From: Microbacterium sp. SA39
Lineage (GTDB): Bacteria > Actinomycetota > Actinomycetes > Actinomycetales > Microbacteriaceae
Assembly: GCF_000967865.1 (NCBI RefSeq)
Contig: NZ_JXRU01000038.1
Span: forward strand, 248,001 to 312,000
DNA: 64,000 nucleotides
Direction: 5' to 3'
Made by a program: the position numbers and the translations under genes. Shown here in pieces: positions 21,795-30,171 of this stretch. Below the pieces are notes generated by a model. It made no database searches and was not told the DNA's origin. It worked only from the letters and a program-made list of their open reading frames with translations. Within the stretch, counting starts at the first letter, position 1, and each line of letters begins with the position of its first letter.

Positions 21795-23095
21795 TCGCCT
21801 TCCACGCGGAGCACCGAGATGACCCGCGCCACGACGGAACTGTCGGCGAGAGCGTCGACGGTCGCGCTGAGCGCCTGCTCGGTCGCGCGGTGCGTGCCGA
21901 TGATCAGTCGGGCGGTGGGCTCATCCTCACCTTCCACGGTCTGCACGACCGTCGCCACCGAGACCCCGCCGTCGCTCAGCGTGCCGGCGACGGTGGCGAG
22001 CACGCCCGGCGCATCGGCGACCTCGAGCGTGATCTGGTAGCGGGTCGTCACGTGCCCGATCGGCACGACGGGAAGGTTCGCCCTGGTGGACTCGCCCACG
22101 CCGACGCCCCCGGCGATGTGACGGCGCGCTGCCGAGACGACGTCACCGAGAACAGCGGATGCCGTCTGCACGCCGCCGGCACCCGCGCCGTAGAACATGA
22201 GCGAACCGGCCGCCTCAGCCTCGACGAAGACGGCGTTGTTGGCGCCGTGCACGGTGGCGAGCGGGTGCGTGGCGGGCACGAGGGCCGGGTACACGCGGAC
22301 CGAGATGGACTCGGTGGCGTTCGCCTCGAGCCGCTCGCACACGGCGAGCAGCTTGATGACGAAGCCGGCGGCACGCGCCTCCTCGATCATGGATGCCGTG
22401 ACCGAGGTGATCCCCTCGCGGTACACCGCCTCGAGCGGAACCGCGGTGTGGAAGGCGAGGCTGGCCAGGATCGCGGCCTTCTGCGCGGCGTCGTAGCCTT
22501 CGACGTCGGCGGTCGGGTCCGCCTCGGCGTAGCCCAGGCGCTGCGCGTCGGCGAGCACGTCGCCGAAGTCGGCGCCTTCCGTGTCCATCCGGTCGAGGAT
22601 GTAGTTCGTCGTGCCGTTGACGATGCCCATGATGCGCTCCACGCGGTCGCCGGCCAGCGAGTCCCGCAGCGGGCGGATGATCGGAATCGCACCGGCCGCC
22701 GCAGCCTCGTAGTACACGGACGCGCCGACACGGTCAGCCGCTTCGAAGAGCTCCGGTCCGTGCGTCGCGAGCAGCGCCTTGTTGGCGGTCACGACATCCG
22801 CGCCGGAGCTGATCGCCTGCAGGATGTTCGTACGGGCCGGCTCGATGCCGCCGATGAGCTCGATGACGATGTCGGACCCGAGGATCAGTGTCTCGGCATC
22901 CGTCGTGAAGAGCTCCTTCGGGAGGTCGACGTCGCGCTGCGCATCGACGTCGCGGACGGCGATGCCGGCCAGCTCGAGCTCGGCGCCCGCCCGGTCGGCG
23001 AGTTCGTCGCCATGGCGCAGCAGGAGCGCCGCGACCTGCGAGCCGACCGCTCCCGCGCCCAGCAGCGCCACACGAAGTCGTCGGTAGTCAGTCAT
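21791..23095 (-). CDS. hom: Homoserine dehydrogenase
   Basis: This is a 434-residue NAD(P)H-dependent enzyme reducing aspartate semialdehyde to homoserine. The Rossmann motif (LLGAGAVGSQVAAL) starts the protein, the substrate region GIVNGTTNYIL is intact, and a C-terminal ACT-type domain begins near RYQITLEVADAPGVLATVAG, suggesting feedback control by threonine. It lies 21 nt after lysA and overlaps thrB, forming a lysA-hom-thrB aspartate-family operon. Confidence 0.97.
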   Translation of the reverse strand: MTDYRRLRVALLGAGAVGSQVAALLLRHGDELADRAGAELELAGIAVRDVDAQRDVDLPKELFTTDAETLILGSDIVIELIGGIEPARTNILQAISSGADVVTANKALLATHGPELFEAADRVGASVYYEAAAAGAIPIIRPLRDSLAGDRVERIMGIVNGTTNYILDRMDTEGADFGDVLADAQRLGYAEADPTADVEGYDAAQKAAILASLAFHTAVPLEAVYREGITSVTASMIEEARAAGFVIKLLAVCERLEANATESISVRVYPALVPATHPLATVHGANNAVFVEAEAAGSLMFYGAGAGGVQTASAVLGDVVSAARRHIAGGVGVGESTRANLPVVPIGHVTTRYQITLEVADAPGVLATVAGTLSDGGVSVATVVQTVEGEDEPTARLIIGTHRATEQALSATVDALADSSVVARVISVLRVEGE

Positions 23096-23116
23096 GGTTG
23101 CTCCTTCGGAGGTGGG

Positions 23117-24535
23117 TCATTTTTCTCCCTCGGGGGCGTACGCCCCGTCGATGCCCGCGTCACGAGCCAGCAGGTCATCGATGGTCTCACCGCGGACGAT
23201 GACCCTCGATCGGCCGTCGCGCACCGCGACGACGGGCGGACGCGGAACATGGTTGTAGTTGCTCGACAGCGGGGTGCAGTACGCACCCGTGGCGGGAACC
23301 GCCAGCAGATCGCCCGGCACCAGATCGGCCGGCAGGTATTCGTGATCGACGACGATGTCGCCGGACTCGCAGTGCTTCCCGACGACGCGGCTGAGCTGCG
23401 GCTCTCCCGCACCGACCCTCGAGGCAAGCCTGGCGGAGAACTGGGCGCCGTAGAGTGCCGTGCGGGGATTGTCGCTCATGCCGCCGTCGACGCTGATGTA
23501 ACGTCGGACGCCACCGGACTCCACTGTCACGTCCTTCGTCGTGCCGACCTCGTAGAGGGTCACGCCCGCAGTGCCGACGATCGCGCGACCGGGCTCGAAC
23601 GACAGAGCGGGAACGGGGATGCCGCGCGCGGCGCAGCCTTCAGCGACCGCCGAGACGATCTCCCCGGCGAGCAGCTCGATCGGTGCCGGGTCGTCGTCGC
23701 GGGTGTAGGCGATGCCGAAGCCGCCGCCGAGGTTCAGCTGCGGCACGGGCCCGCCCTCGAGGAGCGTCGCGTGCAGCTCGAGCACACGCGTCGCCGACTC
23801 GCGGAAACCGGCGACGCCGAAGATCTGCGACCCGATGTGGCAGTGCAGCCCCGCGAAGTCGAGTCCTGGCAGTTCCCGGATGCGTGCGACCGCCTGCTCT
23901 GCCTCAGCGAGGGGGAATCCGAACTTCTGGTCCTCGTGCGCGGTGGCGAGGAAGTCGTGCGTCTCGGCGTGGACGCCGCTGATGACACGGACGAGGACGC
24001 GCTGGACGGCACCGCTGCGAGCCGTGATGGCGGCGAGGCGCTCGATCTCGATCGGGCTGTCGACGATGATCGTGCCCACACCGGCCTGCACGGCGCGCTC
24101 GAGTTCTGCGGTCGACTTGTTGTTCCCGTGGAAGCCGAGGGCCGCGCCGGCCACTCCGGCGGCGAGTGCGACAGCGAGCTCTCCGCCGGTGCAGACGTCG
24201 ACGCGCAGCCCTTCGTCGACGACCCAGCGCGCGACGGTCGTCGAGAGGAAGGCCTTGCCCGCGTAGTAGACCTGCGCCGTCGTGCCGTGCTCGGCCGCGG
24301 CACGGTCGAAGGCGTTCCGGAACGCTCTCGCCCGCCCGCGCACCTCGTCCTCGTCCAGCACCAGCAGCGGGGTCCCGTACGCGCGGACCAGGTCCGCTGC
24401 GCTCACGCCGGCGAGCTCGAGCACACCGTCGGCGTCGCGTGCTGCCGAGGCGGGCCACACGCCGCTCGCGAGGTCGTTCGCGTCATCGGGGACGACGAGC
24501 CATTCCGGGGCAAGCGAATCGGCAGGGGGAAGCAC
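23117..24535 (-). CDS. lysA: Diaminopimelate decarboxylase
   Basis: This is a 472-residue PLP enzyme (fold III) converting meso-diaminopimelate to lysine. The PLP lysine lies in VYYAGKAFLST, the glycine loop in LNLGGGFGIAY, and the C-terminal GKHCESGDIV carries the active-site Cys/Glu. GTG 24535 is the start, with a weak ribosome site. It is the first gene of the lysA-hom-thrB unit and is divergent from the YihY-family gene 147 nt away. Confidence 0.97.
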   Translation of the reverse strand: MLPPADSLAPEWLVVPDDANDLASGVWPASAARDADGVLELAGVSAADLVRAYGTPLLVLDEDEVRGRARAFRNAFDRAAAEHGTTAQVYYAGKAFLSTTVARWVVDEGLRVDVCTGGELAVALAAGVAGAALGFHGNNKSTAELERAVQAGVGTIIVDSPIEIERLAAITARSGAVQRVLVRVISGVHAETHDFLATAHEDQKFGFPLAEAEQAVARIRELPGLDFAGLHCHIGSQIFGVAGFRESATRVLELHATLLEGGPVPQLNLGGGFGIAYTRDDDPAPIELLAGEIVSAVAEGCAARGIPVPALSFEPGRAIVGTAGVTLYEVGTTKDVTVESGGVRRYISVDGGMSDNPRTALYGAQFSARLASRVGAGEPQLSRVVGKHCESGDIVVDHEYLPADLVPGDLLAVPATGAYCTPLSSNYNHVPRPPVVAVRDGRSRVIVRGETIDDLLARDAGIDGAYAPEGEK

Positions 24536-24682
24536 TGAGCACCAATCGTGGGACGGATCTCGGGCTGGACGCGCACATCGAGGTTGACCCGATTCTAGGG
24601 CACCGGGTTCGGCCGCCTTGTCATGGTGACTCCCGGCGTCAAGCCCCTGCGCCGGTTCGGCGGGGGCTCATAGGGTGGGGGC

Positions 24683-25747
24683 GTGACCGACACCGAAACG
24701 ACCGCACCGAACACTGATCGCCCCGGCCTGATCGCGCGCATCACCGGACCGATCATCGCGTGGGCGCTTCGACGCCGCATCGTGCGTGCCGCGCTGCTCT
24801 ACACCGAGCGCCGCGGGCCGATGCTCGCCGACAGCGTGACCTACCGGGCACTGTTCAGCGTCTTCGCCGGAGTGCTGCTCGGATTCTCGATCGCCGCGCT
24901 GTGGCTGGCGGGGAATCCGGACGCGTGGCGGGCGATCATCGTCGCCGTTCAGTCCGCGGTTCCCGGCCTCATCGGCGAGGGCGGCGTGATCGACACGGAT
25001 GCTCTCCGGGAACAGCAGCCGGCGTCGTTCTCCATCGCCGGCATCATCTCTCTCGTCGCCCTCATCGGCGCGGCGCTCGGTGCGATCGGCTCGCTGCGCA
25101 CCGCTGTTCGGGTAATCGCCGGCACAGTGCAGGACGACATCCTGTTCATCTGGGTGATCCTGCGCAACCTGCTTCTCGCCGTGGGAATCGGCGCGTCTTT
25201 CGTCGCCGCAGCGCTCGTCACGTTCGTCGGCCGTCTCGGTGTCACCTGGATCAGCGACCTGCTCGGGCTTCCGGCCGATTCGCCTCTGGTGAGCTGGAGT
25301 CTGCCGCTGCTCTCCCTCGTCGTCGTGTTCGTGCTCGACACCCTGCTTCTCGTGGCGGTGTTCCGTCTGCTCTCCGGCGTGCGTCCGGCCGCGCGCTCCC
25401 TGTGGAGCGGGGCGCTGCTCGGCGCGGTCGGCCTCGTCGTGCTGCAGCAGCTGTCCAGCCTCTTCGTCGGCGGTGCGACCAGCAACCCCCTCCTGGCATC
25501 CTTCGCGTCGTTGCTGGCCCTGCTGATCTGGCTCAACCTCTCCGCGCAGGTGATGCTGCTGGCCTGCGCGTTCATCGTGACGGCCGAAGAGGAGCGGACC
25601 GATCGGGTGCACCAGAAGTTCGGTGCGACGACGTTCCTGCAGCGGCGCCTCCAGCGCGCGGAGGTCGACGTGCGGATCGCGACCAACGAGCTGCGCGCCG
25701 CGCAGAAGGCCGCGTCGGCCGAGACCGGCACGCCCGCGAAGAGCTAA
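24683..25747 (+). CDS. YihY/BrkB-family inner-membrane protein
   Basis: This is a 354-residue polytopic protein. The family start pattern is visible (ERRGPMLADSVTYRALFSVFAGVLLG), followed by about six helices and the conserved GALLGAVGLVVLQQLSSLFVG region. Early claims that this family is RNase BN are outdated; the true function is unknown. GTG 24683 has a G-rich upstream stretch and a TAGGGT-like -10 close by. Its stop overlaps, tail to tail, the stop of the DUF2993 gene on the other strand. Confidence 0.88.
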   Translation: MTDTETTAPNTDRPGLIARITGPIIAWALRRRIVRAALLYTERRGPMLADSVTYRALFSVFAGVLLGFSIAALWLAGNPDAWRAIIVAVQSAVPGLIGEGGVIDTDALREQQPASFSIAGIISLVALIGAALGAIGSLRTAVRVIAGTVQDDILFIWVILRNLLLAVGIGASFVAAALVTFVGRLGVTWISDLLGLPADSPLVSWSLPLLSLVVVFVLDTLLLVAVFRLLSGVRPAARSLWSGALLGAVGLVVLQQLSSLFVGGATSNPLLASFASLLALLIWLNLSAQVMLLACAFIVTAEEERTDRVHQKFGATTFLQRRLQRAEVDVRIATNELRAAQKAASAETGTPAKS

Positions 25748-26598
25748 CTCGTCGGGCAGACGCCCTTCTCCAGCAGTGCGGGATCGGTGGCGATCGCACC
25801 GTCGACGTCGATGTCGATGACCGCTTCGCTGCCCTCGATCGCAAGACCGGTGAGGGTGAGCCCGGCCGGAAGCTGATCGGCGATGCAGATGCGCTGCGGC
25901 TCGGTGAGGCCCTGCCCCACTGAGCCGAGCATCGATCCGACGCGGTCGAGGTCGACGTCGATACCGCCGACGGTGAGGCCCTCCGGTGTCAGCTCGAGGT
26001 CTCCCTCTGCCGCACCCGGAGTGAGGGTGAGCGAGATCGGCACGGCAGCGCCGAACAGGGCGAAGGAGCCACCGAGCGTGGCGTTCGGCGCATTGAACTC
26101 GACCGACTCGACGGGCAGATCCGTGCTGGCGAGAAGAGTCGTGAACTCGGCTTGATCGATGCGGATCGTGCCGGAAGCGCCACCGAGGTCTCCCCCGCGC
26201 AGCGGCACTCCGGTCGCGGTGACATCCGCAGCCCCCGTGATGCCCTCGAGCGTCACGGCATCCGTCGACAGGTGCAGCGTGTCGAGACTTCCGCCGATCA
26301 ACTGCGGGAGGAGTATGCCTTCGGCCTCGACGTCGAGCTGCTGGTCAGCCGGCAGATCGAGCTGCTCGATGACGATCGACCGCACGATGCCCGGGAGGAC
26401 CGCCCGAGCGATGAACTCGGCGGCGACGACCAGCAGCGCCAGGAGCACCACGACGATCAGCAGCACCCAGGGCCACCGACGACGGCGCTTCGGGCGTGCG
26501 GCATCCGGCCGCTGATCCTCGGCGGAATCCGGTATCACGAGCGTCGGATGCTCTGCCGAGGCATCCGGATACGGCAGGGTGTGGTTGTCGTCGCTCAT
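25744..26598 (-). CDS. DUF2993 / LmeA-like lipid-binding lipoprotein-type membrane protein
   Basis: This protein has 284 residues: a polar N-terminus, one membrane anchor (WPWVLLIVVVLLALLVVAAEFIARAVLPGI) and an external domain with the DUF2993 pattern (LPQLIGGSLDTLHLSTDAVTLEGITG). In mycobacteria LmeA of this family binds phospholipid and affects lipomannan synthesis; the role here is only inferred. It lies 39 nt downstream of argS, so it is probably co-transcribed with it. Confidence 0.82.
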   Translation of the reverse strand: MSDDNHTLPYPDASAEHPTLVIPDSAEDQRPDAARPKRRRRWPWVLLIVVVLLALLVVAAEFIARAVLPGIVRSIVIEQLDLPADQQLDVEAEGILLPQLIGGSLDTLHLSTDAVTLEGITGAADVTATGVPLRGGDLGGASGTIRIDQAEFTTLLASTDLPVESVEFNAPNATLGGSFALFGAAVPISLTLTPGAAEGDLELTPEGLTVGGIDVDLDRVGSMLGSVGQGLTEPQRICIADQLPAGLTLTGLAIEGSEAVIDIDVDGAIATDPALLEKGVCPTS

Positions 26599-26637
26599 GC
26601 TGACATCCTGCCCTACCGGCGTGTCCGGCCCTCGGTG

Positions 26638-28302
26638 CTACATGCGCTCCGGAGCCGAGACGCCGAGCAGCTCCAGGCCGTTGCGGAAGACCTGACCCGC
26701 AGCGTCGTTCAGCCACAGACGCGTGCGGTGCACGCCCTCGATCGGGTCGTCGCTCAGCGGGATCACGCGGCAGTTGTCGTACCAGCGGTGATACAGGCCG
26801 GCGAGCTCCTCGAGATAGCGGGCGACACGATGCGGCTCGTGCACCTCTGCAGCGAAGGCGACGATGCGCGGGAACTCCTGGAGCGCTCCGAGCAGCGCGC
26901 TCTCGGACTCGTGGGTCAGGGTCTCAGGAGCGAACTCCGAGCGATCGACGCCGGAGTCAGCGGCATTCCGCGCCACGTTGTGGGTGCGGGCGTGCGCGTA
27001 CTGCACATAGAACACCGGGTTGTCGTTCGTGCGTTTCTGCAGCAGCTCGGGGTCGAGCGCGAGCGGGGAGTCGGCAGGCGAGCGCTCCAGCGAGTAGCGC
27101 AGGGCATCGGTGCCGAGCCACTCGCGCAGGTCGTCCATCTCGATGATGTTGCCGGCGCGCTTGCTCAGACGCGCTCCACCGACGGAGACGAGCTGCCCGA
27201 TGAGCACCTCGACATCCTTCTCCGGGTCGTCGCCCGCCGCGCCCGCGAGCGCCTTGAGACGGTGGACGTACCCGTGGTGGTCGGCGCCGAGCAGATAGAT
27301 CTTGTGCTGGAACCCGCGATCGCCCTTGTTCAGGTAGTACGCCGCGTCGGCGGCGAAGTAGGTGTACTCACCGTTCGAGCGGCGGATCACGCGATCCTTG
27401 TCGTCGCCGAAGTCGGTCGTGCGCACCCACACCGCATCGTCCTGCTCGAAGACGTGGCCCTGCTCGCGCAGGCGATCGACGGCCTGGTCGACGAGGCTGA
27501 CCCCGTCGGCGTTCTTCGCGTGCAGAGTGCGCTCGGAGAACCACACGTCGAAGTGCACGTTGAACTTCTCGAGCGACTCCTGCTGCTCGGCCAGCTGGTA
27601 CTCGTAGCCGAGCTCGCGCGCGACGACCGCCTGCTCATCATCCGGAAGCTCGAGCAGGTCGGGGCGGGCGGCGAGCATTCGCACGGCGAGGTCGGTGATG
27701 TAGCTGCCGGCGTAGCCGCCCTCAGGGGTCGGCTCCCCCTTGGCGGCGGCCACGATGGAGTTCGCGAACCGCTCCATCTGCACGCCGGCGTCATTGATGT
27801 AGAACTCGCGCGCGACGGTGGCTCCGGATGCCGCGAGCACGCGGCCGATCGCATCGCCGAGCGCCGCCCAGCGGGTGTGGCCGATGTGCAGCGGGCCGGT
27901 GGGGTTGGCGCTGACGAACTCGATGTTGACGCTGCGGCCTGCCTGCGAGTCGTTCGTGCCGTACGCGGCGCCGGCGTCGACGATCTTCTTCGCGAGCGCG
28001 CCGGCTGCGGCGGCATCCAGGCGGATGTTGATGAAGCCCGGGCCGGCGACCTCGGCGCTCGCCACGCCCTCGATGCCGGCGAGTCCGTCGGCGATCTGCT
28101 GAGCGAGCTCGCGCGGGTTCGTGCCGAACGGCTTTGCCAGGCGCATCGCGATGTTCGACGCCCAATCGCCGTGATCGCGGTTGCGCGGGCGCTCGAAGAC
28201 GATGTCGGATGCAGTGAGGCCGAGCGGCTCGCCGGGGCGTCGTTCCTCGGCGATCGGTGCGAGGACGGCGAGGAGGGCTTCGGCGAGCGTGTCAGGGTTC
28301 AT
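26638..28302 (-). CDS. argS: Arginyl-tRNA synthetase
   Basis: This is a 554-residue class I synthetase. The HIGH motif occurs in NPTGPLHIGHTRW, a KMSKS-like loop in GARLSKRAGN, and the C-terminal anticodon domain ends with the family's APERM. Length is normal. It is upstream of the DUF2993 gene and divergent from the broken SGNH hydrolase gene. A tRNA-Arg gene lies about 1 kb away on the other strand. Confidence 0.98.
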   Translation of the reverse strand: MNPDTLAEALLAVLAPIAEERRPGEPLGLTASDIVFERPRNRDHGDWASNIAMRLAKPFGTNPRELAQQIADGLAGIEGVASAEVAGPGFINIRLDAAAAGALAKKIVDAGAAYGTNDSQAGRSVNIEFVSANPTGPLHIGHTRWAALGDAIGRVLAASGATVAREFYINDAGVQMERFANSIVAAAKGEPTPEGGYAGSYITDLAVRMLAARPDLLELPDDEQAVVARELGYEYQLAEQQESLEKFNVHFDVWFSERTLHAKNADGVSLVDQAVDRLREQGHVFEQDDAVWVRTTDFGDDKDRVIRRSNGEYTYFAADAAYYLNKGDRGFQHKIYLLGADHHGYVHRLKALAGAAGDDPEKDVEVLIGQLVSVGGARLSKRAGNIIEMDDLREWLGTDALRYSLERSPADSPLALDPELLQKRTNDNPVFYVQYAHARTHNVARNAADSGVDRSEFAPETLTHESESALLGALQEFPRIVAFAAEVHEPHRVARYLEELAGLYHRWYDNCRVIPLSDDPIEGVHRTRLWLNDAAGQVFRNGLELLGVSAPERM

Positions 28303-28395
28303 AGCCGTCCCAGTTTAGGGCGCGCGATGACGGTCCCCGACGCCCCGGCGGCGCGGGGAATTTGCGATCGCGACTTTGTGATCTACCCTCATGCA

Positions 28396-29210
28396 ATGCA
28401 CGCCTCCGCGACCCGAGCCCGACTGCGCGTCGCGGGAGTCGTTCTCGCCCTGCTCCTCGCCGTCGCCGCCGGTGTCCTCGGCGTATGGCGACCGTGGACG
28501 CCGATGCCCGCCGCAGCCCCCGTCGGCGCCGCTGCAAGCGGGGAGGGCGCGGCCGCCTCGGTCATCGCTCCCGCACCTCTCAGCCTGCCGGATCACCCGC
28601 GTGTGCTGGTCTTCGGCGACTCGTGGACCTACGGTTCCGCGGCGACCGATCCGTCTCTCGGCTACGCCTACGTTCTCGCCGACCTTCTCGACGGCGAGAC
28701 CATCGTCAACGGTGTCCGCGGCAGCGGCTATCTCAAGCCCGGCCTCGACGGCCCGACCTTCGGTGAGCGCATCGCTCTTCTCGACCCGGCCCTCGCGCCG
28801 AACCTCATCCTGATCCAGGGCTCGATCACGACCGCAAGCAGGGCGTGGCGGGCTACCGCGAAGCCGTCACGGCCGCCTGGGACGCTCTGGCTGCGAAGTA
28901 TCCAGAGGCGGCGATCGTCGTGCTGGGTCCGGCGCCGCACGAGCTTCCGGTCGGCGCGGCCACCGCCCGGATCGACGCCGACCTCTCGGAACTCGCGGCA
29001 GCGCGCGGCTGGGCGTACATCTCCCCCATCGCCGAGAACTGGATCACCGAGCAGAACTATCTCGACGTCATCGACGTGGTGGTCGGCTTCAAGCATCCGT
29101 CGACGGATGGCCACCGCTATCTGGCCGAGAAGGTCGCTGCCGACCTCGACGCGCTGCGGGCAGCGCCCGTCACCGAGGCCGGCGGGTCGGAGACCACCCC
29201 CGACGAGTGA
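28396..29210 (+). pseudogene. SGNH/GDSL-type hydrolase interrupted by a one-base deletion
   Basis: The frame from ATG 28396 encodes an N-terminal membrane anchor (about residues 10-30) and the block I motif VLVFGDSWTYGSA, and reads well to LILIQGSI at 28827. It then turns to nonsense, while the +1-shifted frame continues perfectly with DRKQGVAGYREAVTAAWDAL and the C-terminal HPSTDGH region to the stop at 29210. Adding one A at about 28828 restores the expected GSIND block. Either the gene is inactivated or the base is an assembly error. If intact, it would be a secreted or anchored esterase/lipase of about 271 residues. Confidence 0.85.
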
Positions 29211-29226
29211 TATCGTCGTTCGGTAC

Positions 29227-29299
29227 GCCTCCGTAGCTCAGTGGATAGAGCGCCGGTTTCCGGTACCGTAGGTCGCAGGTTCGACTCCTGTCGGGGGCA
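29227..29299 (+). tRNA. tRNA-Arg (anticodon CCG)
   Basis: This is a 73-nt cloverleaf. The acceptor arms GCCTCCG / CGGGGGC pair fully, with one G-U. The D arm is GCTC-loop-GAGC, the anticodon loop TTCCGGT gives CCG (reads CGG), and the T arm GCAGG-TTCGACT-CCTGT is standard. The outermost anticodon-stem pair is a C-U mismatch. CCA is not encoded. It lies 17 nt after the broken SGNH hydrolase gene. Confidence 0.93.
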
Positions 29300-29300
29300 C

Positions 29301-29346
29301 GGATGCGAAAAGGGATCGCCCGCCAGGGCGGTCCCTTTTCGCATCC
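29301..29346 (+). terminator. Hairpin terminator of tRNA-Arg
   Basis: A 15-bp perfect stem (29301-29315 with 29332-29346, GGATGCGAAAAGGGA and its complement) continues into an inner CGCCC/GGGCG stem. It starts 2 nt after the tRNA. Confidence 0.85.
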
Positions 29347-29360
29347 TAGGTAACCCCCTA

Positions 29361-29484
29361 CCGAGGGGCCCCATTTGCCCGAGGCTCCACGCGCCGCCCA
29401 TTCTCATCATCGCGACGATGCGTCACAAACGAGGCGGCGCGTGGAGTGGCAAATGGGGACGCGGGGGCACGAACCCTCCCTCGG
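29361..29484. repeat. Long interrupted palindrome beside the tRNA (MITE- or REP-like)
   Basis: Nested inverted arms occupy 124 bp without a gene: CCGAGGG/CCCTCGG (29361/29478), an 11-bp arm CCCCATTTGCC (29369-29379 with 29448-29458), a 14-bp arm CTCCACGCGCCGCC (29385-29398 with 29433-29446), and a central CATCG/CGATG stem. A 10-bp direct repeat CGGGGGCACG is found at the tRNA 3' end (29292) and at 29462. It may be a mobile-element remnant or a structured RNA; I cannot tell which. Confidence 0.6.
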
Positions 29485-29503
29485 CAGCCGGGATCCGGCT
29501 CGC

Positions 29504-30106
29504 CTACAGGTTCATCAGGACGAGCATCCACCCCATGCCCGCCGCCATGGCGACGTGACAGAGGGTGTGGATGCGGTGGTGCCGGGCGGTGAACAGGCGC
29601 AGGATCCACCACACCGCTGCCACGGCACAGATGCCCAGGAACACGACGTTCGTGACGTCCGCCCATGCGGGAGTCGCGTCGAGCATCATCCCGCCTCCGC
29701 CCTGGTGACCGGCGTGGGCTCCGCCGTCGCCTTCTGCCATGTCCATGCCCGCCATCAGGAGCGGCATCGCCGCCAGCATCCAGATCATCGCCGCGTCGAG
29801 GGCGATATGGCCGGTGAGGTCGACCGCTTTCGCCGCCTTCGCTCCTCGATACGACGGGATGAGCGCCAGCGCGAGAATGGCGAAGATCGCGACCTGCGCC
29901 CAGGTCACTGCGTCCCAGACGCTCCACCAGACCATGACGATCATCGCGATGCTCATCACGCCGTGGTTGAGGTCGATGAGATCGGCATCCGTCAGCCCCG
30001 TCCCGTCGGAGACGCGGCGCCGGCGGGCGACGAGGTCTCCGAGGCAGATCGCCGCCGTGGCGACGAAGAGGAGCGTGAGGACGATGTTCCAAGGTGCTGC
30101 GATCAC
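29504..30106 (-). CDS. DUF5134-like membrane protein
   Basis: This protein has 200 residues and about six hydrophobic helices. It includes a His/Met-rich loop between helices (GMDMAEGDGGAHAGHQGGGGMM) that could bind copper, and ends LCHVAMAAGMGWMLVLMNL. The pattern fits DUF5134 proteins of actinobacteria, which are uncharacterised. The GTG start at 30106 (VIAAPWNIVL) follows from where the hydrophobic protein begins; the longer frame upstream runs through the operator. It is divergent from the PepSY gene and shares its repressor-type dyad, so it is probably part of the copper regulon. Confidence 0.75.
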   Translation of the reverse strand: MIAAPWNIVLTLLFVATAAICLGDLVARRRRVSDGTGLTDADLIDLNHGVMSIAMIVMVWWSVWDAVTWAQVAIFAILALALIPSYRGAKAAKAVDLTGHIALDAAMIWMLAAMPLLMAGMDMAEGDGGAHAGHQGGGGMMLDATPAWADVTNVVFLGICAVAAVWWILRLFTARHHRIHTLCHVAMAAGMGWMLVLMNL

Positions 30107-30120
30107 GGGTACGAGCTTAG

Positions 30121-30137
30121 TACTACATAATGTAGAC
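30121..30137. promoter_or_regulatory. BlaI/CopY-type operator 1
   Basis: TACTAC-ATA-ATGTAGAC contains the perfect 13-bp palindrome CTACAT-A-ATGTAG. It sits between the divergent DUF5134-like and PepSY genes. A near copy lies at 36296-36313 in front of the BlaI-type gene. Confidence 0.7.
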
Positions 30138-30171
30138 ATACGATTCCGCCTCGTCGAAAGGCTCCGCGCCG

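Noticed and set aside
26152..28320. Upstream part of a 1039-codon plus-strand frame opposite argS
   Set aside because: It is the complement of argS; only its last part, from 28396, is real coding sequence (the SGNH hydrolase).
29292..29471. Genomic island attachment sites at tRNA-Arg
   Set aside because: The direct repeat is only 10 bp and GC-rich, and no integrase is present; kept as a weak observation only.
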